Assembly (NCBI GenBank): GCA_017520935.1
Contig: JAFXEF010000006.1
Span: 1-38,747, forward strand
Reading direction: 5' to 3'
From: Bacteroidaceae bacterium
GTDB lineage: Bacteria > Bacteroidota > Bacteroidia > Bacteroidales > Bacteroidaceae
Length of the DNA: 38,747 nt
Shown piece after piece: positions 32,634-38,747 of this stretch. Each line of letters opens with the position of its first letter. Position 1 is the stretch's first letter. Made by a program: the position numbers and the translations under genes. Below the pieces are notes generated by a model that saw only the letters and a program-made list of their open reading frames with translations, was not told the origin of the DNA and did no database searches.

Positions 32634-34184
32634 TTAAAGAGGTATGTTACCGTGTTTTCTCTTCGGGTTCTCGAGCTTCTTGGTCTGCAACTCGGCCAAT
32701 GCACGGACGATGCGGAAGCGGGTGTTACGAGGCTCGATAACGTCGTCGATGTAGCCATACTTGGCTGCATTGTACGGGTTGGCGAAGAGCTTGGTATACT
32801 CGGCCTCCTTCTCGGCAATGAATGCCTTGGGGTCTTCCTTCTCCTTGGCCTCCTTGGCGTAGAGTACGGCTGCAGCGCCGCTGGCACCCATTACGGCAAT
32901 CTCGGCTGTAGGCCATGCGTAGTTCATGTCGCCACGGAGCTGCTTGCAGCTCATCACGATGTGGCTACCACCATAGCTCTTGCGCAGGGTAACGGTTACC
33001 TTGGGCACGGTAGCTTCGCCGAAGGCGTAGAGCAACTTGGCACCGTGGAGGATAACGGCGTTGTACTCCTGGCCTGTACCGGGGAGGAAGCCGGGTACGT
33101 CAACGAGAGTTACCAAAGGAATGTTGAAGGCATCGCAGAAGCGTACGAAGCGGGCTGCCTTGCGTGAGGCGTTGCAGTCGAGTACGCCGGCAAAGGCCAT
33201 AGGCTGGTTGGCTACGATACCCACTGACTCGCCGTTGAAGCGGGCGAAGCCCACGATGATGTTCTTGGCATAGTCTTTCTGTACCTCGAGGAACTCGCCG
33301 TTGTCGACGATAGCGCCGATAACCTCGTACATGTCGTATGCCTTGTTGGGGTTGTCGGGGATAATCTCGTTGAGGAGGTCCTCCTTACGGTCGATGGGGT
33401 CGGTGCACACTACGCGGGGTGCCTGCTCCATGTTGTTCTGGGGCATGTAGGAGAGGAGCTTGCGGATCATGGCAAGGGCCTCTTCCTCGGTTTGTGCGGT
33501 GAAGTGGGTAACACCGGACTTGCTTGAATGTACTGATGCACCGCCAAGCTGCTCCTGGGTAACCTCCTCGCCAAGCACGGTCTTTACCACGGCGGGACCG
33601 GTGAGGAACATGTATGAGGTGCCTTCCATCATCAAGGTGAAGTCAGTCAGTGCAGGTGAGTAGACGGCACCGCCGGCACAGGGACCGAAAATACCCGAAA
33701 TCTGGGGTATCACACCCGATGCCATGATGTTGCGCTGGAAGATCTCTGAGTAGCCGGCGAGGGCGTTGATGCCTTCCTGGATACGTGCACCACCCGAGTC
33801 GTTGATACCGATAACGGGAGCACCCATCTTCATGGCTGCATCCATAATCTTGCAGATCTTCATGGCCATGGTCTCGGAGAGAGAACCGGCATTCACGGTG
33901 AAGTCCTGTGCAAATACATACACGAGGCGGCCGTCGATGGTACCATAACCCGTTACCACACCATCGCCGAGGCTCTGTTTCTTCTCCATGCCAAAGTTGT
34001 GGCAACGGTGGGTTACGAACATGTCCATCTCTTCGAATGAACCTTTGTCGAGCAGCATATCGATGCGTTCGCGTGCGGTATACTTACCCTTCTCATGCTG
34101 CTTTTGAATGGCCTTCTCGCCACCGCCCAAACGGGCTTTCTCGCGCAGCTCTACGAGCTCTCTAATTTTATCTAATTGTGACAT
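32634..34184 (-). CDS. mmdA: Methylmalonyl-CoA decarboxylase alpha (carboxyltransferase) subunit
   Basis: 516 residues. It is a typical biotin-dependent carboxyltransferase of the propionyl-CoA/methylmalonyl-CoA family: [79 protein letters not shown], and [13 protein letters not shown] in the second half. It transfers CO2 from (S)-methylmalonyl-CoA to the biotin carrier, making propionyl-CoA. The presence of OadG-, biotin carrier- and MmdB-like genes downstream decides for the decarboxylase over an ATP-dependent carboxylase. Confidence 0.93.
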   Translation of the reverse strand: MSQLDKIRELVELREKARLGGGEKAIQKQHEKGKYTARERIDMLLDKGSFEEMDMFVTHRCHNFGMEKKQSLGDGVVTGYGTIDGRLVYVFAQDFTVNAGSLSETMAMKICKIMDAAMKMGAPVIGINDSGGARIQEGINALAGYSEIFQRNIMASGVIPQISGIFGPCAGGAVYSPALTDFTLMMEGTSYMFLTGPAVVKTVLGEEVTQEQLGGASVHSSKSGVTHFTAQTEEEALAMIRKLLSYMPQNNMEQAPRVVCTDPIDRKEDLLNEIIPDNPNKAYDMYEVIGAIVDNGEFLEVQKDYAKNIIVGFARFNGESVGIVANQPMAFAGVLDCNASRKAARFVRFCDAFNIPLVTLVDVPGFLPGTGQEYNAVILHGAKLLYAFGEATVPKVTVTLRKSYGGSHIVMSCKQLRGDMNYAWPTAEIAVMGASGAAAVLYAKEAKEKEDPKAFIAEKEAEYTKLFANPYNAAKYGYIDDVIEPRNTRFRIVRALAELQTKKLENPKRKHGNIPL

Positions 34185-34187
34185 GAT

Positions 34188-34270
34188 TATTATAATTATG
34201 AATTATGAATTATGAATTATCACTCATCACGGAGCCAACTCACAATTCATAATTCAAAATTCAGAATTAA
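34188..34270. repeat. AATTATGAATT/AATTCATAATT repeat between mmdA and mce
   Basis: Tandem AATTATG units (34190-34220) and inverted AATTCATAATTC (34243-34270) flank a short GC-richer core (CACGGAGCCAACTCAC). The layout resembles the repeat at 19627, which has the same GGCAACTCATAATTC edge. Confidence 0.5.
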
Positions 34271-34271
34271 T

Positions 34272-34679
34272 TTACGGTTTCTCGCAAAGTTCGGTCAATA
34301 CGCCCTGTGTGGCTTTCGGGTGGAGGAATGCGATATTGAGTCCCTCAGCACCCTTGCGGGGAGCCTTGTCGATAAGGCGGATGCCTGCAGTGTCACACTC
34401 GGCAAGTGCGTTGGCAACGCCGTCTTCAACGGCAAATGCTACGTGGTGTACGCCTGCACCCTTGTTCTCGATGAACTTGGCGATGGTGCTCTCCTCAGAG
34501 GTGGGTTCAAGCAATTCAATCTTAGTCTCGCCTACCATAAGGAATGCGGTGCGTACCTTCTGGTCTTCTACGGTCTCGATGTTGTAGCACTTCAGACCCA
34601 ATACGTTCTCATAATAGGGCAGTGCCTCCTCGATGCTCTTTACAGCAATGCCGAGGTGCTCAATTCTTGAGATTTTCAT
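34272..34679 (-). CDS. mce: Methylmalonyl-CoA epimerase
   Basis: 135 residues of the glyoxalase/VOC fold. ISRIEHLGIAVKSIEEALPY has the metal His, GVHHVAFAVEDG a second His, and TKIELLEP and LNIAFLHPKATQGVL give the Glu and the C-terminal pattern of the epimerase. It interconverts (R)- and (S)-methylmalonyl-CoA in the succinate-to-propionate route. It heads the operon; a -7 element TAACTTTG lies at 34739-34732 on the minus strand, 53 bases before the ATG. Confidence 0.93.
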   Translation of the reverse strand: MKISRIEHLGIAVKSIEEALPYYENVLGLKCYNIETVEDQKVRTAFLMVGETKIELLEPTSEESTIAKFIENKGAGVHHVAFAVEDGVANALAECDTAGIRLIDKAPRKGAEGLNIAFLHPKATQGVLTELCEKP

Positions 34680-34879
34680 GTTGTTTTTTATAATTAAAAT
34701 TGGTTATTTTTATAAAAATACTATTTGGCTTCAAAGTTACGACTTATTTTTCATTTACGACCGATAAATCGTGATTTATTTTTTGATAAATAGTGTCTTG
34801 TATGCCATAGAAACCCTTGTGCATAGAAACCCTTGTGGTTTGGGCAAGGGCGCAGTTGGAATCAGGGAAATGTGCGGGT
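34680..34879. other. Intergenic region with 16-bp tandem duplication
   Basis: Apart from the mce promoter it holds an exact tandem duplication of CATAGAAACCCTTGTG (34806-34821 and 34822-34837). A CCCTTG/CAAGGG hairpin over about 34829-34850 could weakly terminate the TonB-dependent receptor transcript. No gene is seen. Confidence 0.5.
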
Positions 34880-37285
34880 TTAGAACTCGATGAGCAGGCG
34901 AGCGTTGATGCGTCGGCCCGTGAGGTAATTGGGGACGGCATAACGGTGGTTCTCAGTGTCAGTGATCCAGTAATAGGAGTTCACGTTGTTGATGTCTAAC
35001 AGGTTGAAGGCATCCACGCCGAACCATACGTTGCGGAAGTGCTGTTGCCATCCTGTTCGGATATTGCGTTCTTCATTGTTTACTATGCGGTAGCTCATGC
35101 CGATGTCAACACGGCGGTAGGCCGGTGCGCGGAATATTTGCTTCTCGCGGCCTGAGTGGGGAGGGCCGAAGGGCAGACCATTGGCATATACGGCACGTAG
35201 GTTCATCTGCCAGCGGTCCGAGCCGGGGAAATAGTCGGTAAGGCAGAACGAGAGGTTGAAACGCTGGTCCGTTGGACGTGGATACCACTTACCGTCGATT
35301 TTCTCCTCGGTGCTCATGATGGAGGCCGTGAGCCAGGAGTCTGTGCCGGGTATGAATTCGCCGAAGAGCTTCATGTCGAGCCCTGTGGCATAGCCTGAGG
35401 CGCAGTTCTCGCCATAGTACGTGAGGCGCACATTATTTATATTGTAAGGGATGAGGTTTGCCAGTGCCTTATAGTATACCTCTGTGGTGAACTTGAAGGG
35501 GCGGTCCCACACACGGAATTGATAGTCCATGGCACCGACGACCTGTATGGAGCGTTGCGACTTGATGCCCCTGTTGAGCCTTACGAACGATGAACCGCCA
35601 GCCTGTACCGTATCGCGGAACTCTTTGTAGAAGGGACTTTGGTAATAGAGGCCGGTGGCAAGGCGGAAGGTGAACTTCTCGTTGTCTTCAGGTATGAAGC
35701 CTACAGATACGCGGGGCGAGAAGAGGGGTTCTCGGTTCCACGACCAATAGGAGAGGCGTACACCACCGTTGATGACGAAGAGGCCTATGTCTGCATGCTT
35801 GCGCCACGTGTCCTGCACGAAGCCCGAGAGGCGGTGGTTGCGTACGTCGTTCTGTGAACGAAGATTGTAGATGAGCTCAATGCGCTCGCCTGTGTGGGGC
35901 AATGAGTAGCCGGCCGAGTCGCGCATCTCCCATTCGTTGAGCTTGTCGCTGATGGTCTCTAATTTGTATTCTGCTCCCCAGTGGAGTTCGTGTTGCTCCA
36001 TCTTGTGGCTGCCGCTGAGTCCTACGGAAGCGACGGAAGCGGCGAGGTAGTTGCGCGCATGCTCCATATAGGTGCCTACGCCCATGTTCTTGCTCTCATC
36101 CACATCGTTGAGCCAGTACTGGCTGATGATGTCGAAGGTCTCCTGCTCATCGGTGCGGTAGGCCGATGTGCTCAGGGTGATGTGGTTGACTTCGTTGATG
36201 TCGTAGTCCAATGTCAGTGCCCCGAACCATGTGCGGAACGTGTCTTCCTCACGTCCGCCGAAGTATACCTTGAACTCCTTCACATCTTCCAATGTGCCGA
36301 ACGATGTATTGCGGTCCGACGGGACAAACCGGTAGCGGTTTTGTGAGATGTTACCGATGAAACCCACTCTCAGCTGCTCTGTAAGGCGATAGGTGAGGTA
36401 TGTCTGATAGTCCACAAACGAGGGGTCGTATTCGCCGTGCGTGTCCAATGTGCCCAAGAGGTATTGGCTTGTCTTGTAGCGCAGGCTGTGGGTCATGCTC
36501 CATTTCTCCTTCTTGCCTATGCCTACGTAAGCATTTGCGCCGAGCAATCCTGCCGATACCGAACCCTCCAGTCGTGTGGGGCGGCGGTAGGTGATATCGA
36601 GTACGCTGCTCATTTTGTCACCATACTTGGCTTCAAAACCACCCGAGGAGAAACCTATGCTCTCCACCATGTCGGGATTGATGAACGATAGTCCCTCCTG
36701 CTGCCCGGCACGGATGAGCAGCGGACGATAGATCTCTATGCCGTTGACATATACGGAGTTCTCGTCATAGTTGCCGCCTCTGACGTTGTAGGTCGATGAC
36801 AGCTCATTGGTGGAGCTCACTCCTGCTTGTGTGGCGATGAATGACTCTATGGAGCCTCCCGTGGCATCGGGCAATAGTCGCGCCTGCTTCTGTGAGAGGT
36901 GTTGCATGGTGCCCGTCTGTCGGCGTGTCTCGCGGATGGTGATCCCCTGCAGTGCTGTGTTCGTGTGGGGGAGCATGATGTCCATTGTGATGATGCCTGA
37001 AGGCTTGACGAGAATGCGTCGGCGCGACTGGTATCCTATCATCGAGTAGGCTATCTCCACCGTGTCGGCCGTAGCAATCCGTAGGGTATACTCTCCTTTG
37101 AGATCCGTAGTGGTACCCTTCATCTGCCGTGCCACCCATACGTTGGCAATCTCTATGGGACTTCCCGTCTCGTCGGTCACCTTACCTTTGATGACTACAC
37201 CGCTGCCCTCTATGCTCTCTTGCGGGAACATACAGCAGGGCAACATGACCATCAGCGACAGAATAAGCAGTACTACCTTTTTCAT
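34880..37285 (-). CDS. TonB-dependent receptor with carboxypeptidase-like N-terminal domain
   Basis: 801 residues. Signal peptide MKKVVLLILSLMVMLPCC, a CarboxypepD_reg-like domain (about 30-110; VVIKGKVTDETGSPIEIANV, GEYTLRIATADTVEIAYSMI), a plug (115-230; SFIATQAGVSSTNELSSTYN, VRGGNYDENSVYVNGIEIYR) and a beta-barrel ending RRINARLLIEF with a terminal Phe for outer-membrane assembly. It is shorter than most SusC proteins, and no SusD gene is adjacent. The substrate is unknown; import of a metal complex or small ligand is possible. The ApbE gene lies 99 bp upstream on the same strand. Confidence 0.92.
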   Translation of the reverse strand: MKKVVLLILSLMVMLPCCMFPQESIEGSGVVIKGKVTDETGSPIEIANVWVARQMKGTTTDLKGEYTLRIATADTVEIAYSMIGYQSRRRILVKPSGIITMDIMLPHTNTALQGITIRETRRQTGTMQHLSQKQARLLPDATGGSIESFIATQAGVSSTNELSSTYNVRGGNYDENSVYVNGIEIYRPLLIRAGQQEGLSFINPDMVESIGFSSGGFEAKYGDKMSSVLDITYRRPTRLEGSVSAGLLGANAYVGIGKKEKWSMTHSLRYKTSQYLLGTLDTHGEYDPSFVDYQTYLTYRLTEQLRVGFIGNISQNRYRFVPSDRNTSFGTLEDVKEFKVYFGGREEDTFRTWFGALTLDYDINEVNHITLSTSAYRTDEQETFDIISQYWLNDVDESKNMGVGTYMEHARNYLAASVASVGLSGSHKMEQHELHWGAEYKLETISDKLNEWEMRDSAGYSLPHTGERIELIYNLRSQNDVRNHRLSGFVQDTWRKHADIGLFVINGGVRLSYWSWNREPLFSPRVSVGFIPEDNEKFTFRLATGLYYQSPFYKEFRDTVQAGGSSFVRLNRGIKSQRSIQVVGAMDYQFRVWDRPFKFTTEVYYKALANLIPYNINNVRLTYYGENCASGYATGLDMKLFGEFIPGTDSWLTASIMSTEEKIDGKWYPRPTDQRFNLSFCLTDYFPGSDRWQMNLRAVYANGLPFGPPHSGREKQIFRAPAYRRVDIGMSYRIVNNEERNIRTGWQQHFRNVWFGVDAFNLLDINNVNSYYWITDTENHRYAVPNYLTGRRINARLLIEF

Positions 37286-37384
37286 TATTCTGTATTAACG
37301 CAAAATCTCCGCAAAACGTATGTGCATGTGGTGTTTTTATATGTTATGCTTTTGATGGCCCGGGGCATTTTTAGTAACCTTCCT

Positions 37385-38383
37385 CTAATACTTCCCCTCT
37401 TCGAAAGATTGGCATACCTCGTAGCGCCCGCTATCTGCTGCTACGATGAAGTAGCCGTCGATTTCGGGGTGACGCTCGCAGTAAGCCATGGCTGAGTCTA
37501 CACCCAATACCATGAAAGCTGTAGCAAGGGCATCGGCACGCATGCAATTGTCGGCAATCACGGTGGCCGAGAGCAGGGAGTGTTGCACAGGGTAACCGTT
37601 GCGCGGGTCTATGGTATGGGCATACTTCACACCGTCTTTGTAATAGAAGTTGCGGTAGTTGCCTGAGGTGGCGATGGCGCAATCAGTGAGGCGGAGCACC
37701 GTCTGTAGCTCTTGGTTGGTAGCAAGCGAGTCGTCAATAGGCTTGTTGATGCCGATGCCCCAAGGGTTGTTGTGACGGTTCTTCCCTTTTACTACTACCT
37801 CGCCGCCAATCTCTACCATGTAGTTCTTCACACCGCAACTGTCAAGTACGCGCGCTACGCGGTCACTGCCGTATCCTTTGGCGATGGCGCTGAAGTCGAG
37901 CATGATGCGCGGGTCTTCCTTCACTATGCGGCCTTCGGGGGTGAGGCTGATGCGGTTCATGCCGATAAGTGAGCGCAGGCTGTCGATTGTAGAGGTGGTG
38001 ACCTCAATGCCGTTCTTGAATCCGAAGCCCCAAGCGTTGACAAGCGGAGCTACTGTGGGGTCGAAGGCACCGTGAGTTTCATTATATATATATAAGGAAT
38101 GGCGGAATACTTCAGCGAAGAGCGAGTCTATGGTGAGGGAGTCGTTGTTGTTGACGTGGGTGATGATGGAGTGTGGGTTGAATGGTGACAGCGAATTGTC
38201 TACAGCTTGCATCGCTCCCATGATTTGTGGCTGCAGGTCGGCATTGTGCTCGTAGATAACGGTGTAGAGCGTACCGAATATCTTGCCTTGCTGGGTGCGG
38301 TAGGTGGGTTTGCTTTTGCTTAGAATGATGATGCTTCCTATAATGAGGAATAGGAGGAAGGGAAGATGCCAACGTTTTTTCAT
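37385..38383 (-). CDS. apbE: FAD:protein FMN transferase
   Basis: 332 residues from ATG 38383, where MKKRWHLPFLLFLIIGSIII gives a membrane anchor or signal; the longer upstream frame is not coding-like. ApbE features: GTLYTVIYE, FNPHSIITHVNN, HGAFDPTVAPLVNAWGFG, LDFSAIAKGYGSDRVA, YMVEIGGEVVVKG, HTIDPRNGYPV and the metal-binding MRADALATAFMVLG. It attaches FMN to threonine of exported or membrane flavoproteins such as Nqr/Rnf subunits. A -7 element TAATTTTG lies at 38415-38408 on the minus strand. Confidence 0.93.
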   Translation of the reverse strand: MKKRWHLPFLLFLIIGSIIILSKSKPTYRTQQGKIFGTLYTVIYEHNADLQPQIMGAMQAVDNSLSPFNPHSIITHVNNNDSLTIDSLFAEVFRHSLYIYNETHGAFDPTVAPLVNAWGFGFKNGIEVTTSTIDSLRSLIGMNRISLTPEGRIVKEDPRIMLDFSAIAKGYGSDRVARVLDSCGVKNYMVEIGGEVVVKGKNRHNNPWGIGINKPIDDSLATNQELQTVLRLTDCAIATSGNYRNFYYKDGVKYAHTIDPRNGYPVQHSLLSATVIADNCMRADALATAFMVLGVDSAMAYCERHPEIDGYFIVAADSGRYEVCQSFEEGKY

Positions 38384-38638
38384 TTTCTTTAATACTAATG
38401 TTTGCTGCAAAATTACAGAAAATACCCGAATGGTGGCGTGGTGTCGGACTAAATGTGGGTAAATGATGATGAAAGCTATCTGCCTCTTTGGGGTGACTTT
38501 TTCCTGGGAAATGCCTTTTTGCAATCCCGAGGTGTCAATACTTGCGAAATGCGTTTTAGGACTCCGAAGAAAAGATGAGTGTAAATCAGACACTTATTGA
38601 AAAGTCTAAAATTTCTTTCAAAAAAAGTTGGTAAAAGA

Positions 38639-38747
38639 TTTGGTTTGTATGTGTAATTTGTAGTACCTTTGCATCCGCAATCGAGAGGGACACCCCTTGC
38701 GGTTGTCGAGAAGAAGTGTTCTTTGAAAATATTTTCCATACAGACAA
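38639..38747 (+). promoter_or_regulatory. rRNA operon promoter and 16S leader
   Basis: TTTG (38639-38642), 21 bases, TACCTTTG (38664-38671), with an A-rich tract upstream (38615-38636) like an UP element. The transcribed part contains GTGTTCTTTGAAAATATT, a boxA-like antitermination signal, and ends ACAGACAA, the usual run-in to bacterial 16S genes. The 16S gene itself starts beyond the window. Confidence 0.8.

Overview
The window comes from a Bacteroidota genome, most likely order Bacteroidales (Bacteroides/Prevotella-like). Evidence: promoters of the -33 TTTG / -7 TAnnTTTG type, weak Shine-Dalgarno sequences, tRNAs without encoded CCA, a TonB-dependent receptor with a carboxypeptidase-like N-terminal domain, DUF3244, a TPR regulator of Bacteroides type, and the succinate-to-propionate methylmalonyl-CoA decarboxylase operon. 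The window starts inside a 5S rRNA gene and ends in the promoter and leader of another rRNA operon on the same strand, so it spans the interval between two rrn operons. The genus cannot be fixed from the sequence alone.

Layout. (1) 1-3,019: the 5S end and its terminator, then a minus-strand pair: a YhcG-type PD-(D/E)XK nuclease and a damaged TPR membrane regulator. (2) 3,356-13,230: an accessory plus-strand island that looks like a peptide natural-product (RiPP/bacteriocin-like) cluster. It holds a DUF3244 secreted protein, a glycosyltransferase-like gene with an amber stop, a radical SAM/SPASM maturase split across two frames at an A AAA AAC slippery sequence, an outer-membrane receptor-like beta-barrel, a GG-leader Cys-rich precursor peptide, a hairpin, a C39-peptidase ABC exporter, two very short HlyD-like proteins (one frameshifted), a GT14 glycosyltransferase and a methyltransferase. 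The 3,768-8,100 part is visibly AT-richer than the rest. (3) 13,230-18,540: tRNA-fMet, a TetR regulator, an RluA-type pseudouridine synthase, a coupled cyclophilin/M16 peptidase pair, and a secreted Ser/Arg-rich protein. (4) 18,574-20,556: an ABC-type ATPase plus DUF4435 pair that resembles the PARIS defence system. (5) 20,751-27,117: a GH35 beta-galactosidase lipoprotein and a convergent 1,299-residue GH84-GH16 fusion, suggesting work on host mucin or keratan-type glycans. (6) 27,223-28,993: a small acidic membrane protein and aroA. (7) 29,187-29,660: tRNA-Pro(GGG) and a large multi-branched palindromic element. (8) 29,763-34,679: mce-mmdA-oadG-like-biotin carrier-mmdB, a Na+-pumping methylmalonyl-CoA decarboxylase operon. 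(9) 34,880-38,383: a TonB-dependent receptor and ApbE.

Three themes stand out. First, the left 12 kb carries five apparent coding lesions, while every recognised gene from 12.7 kb onward is full length; this suggests relaxed selection on, or phase-variable or recoded expression of, the accessory genes. Second, GC-rich palindromic repeats sit in the gaps of the mmd operon, and a related sequence appears to be inserted in frame in aroA. Third, the peptide cluster pairs a radical SAM enzyme with two glycosyltransferases and a methyltransferase around a Cys-rich, Gly/Ser-tailed precursor, and this is the best candidate for an undescribed system here.
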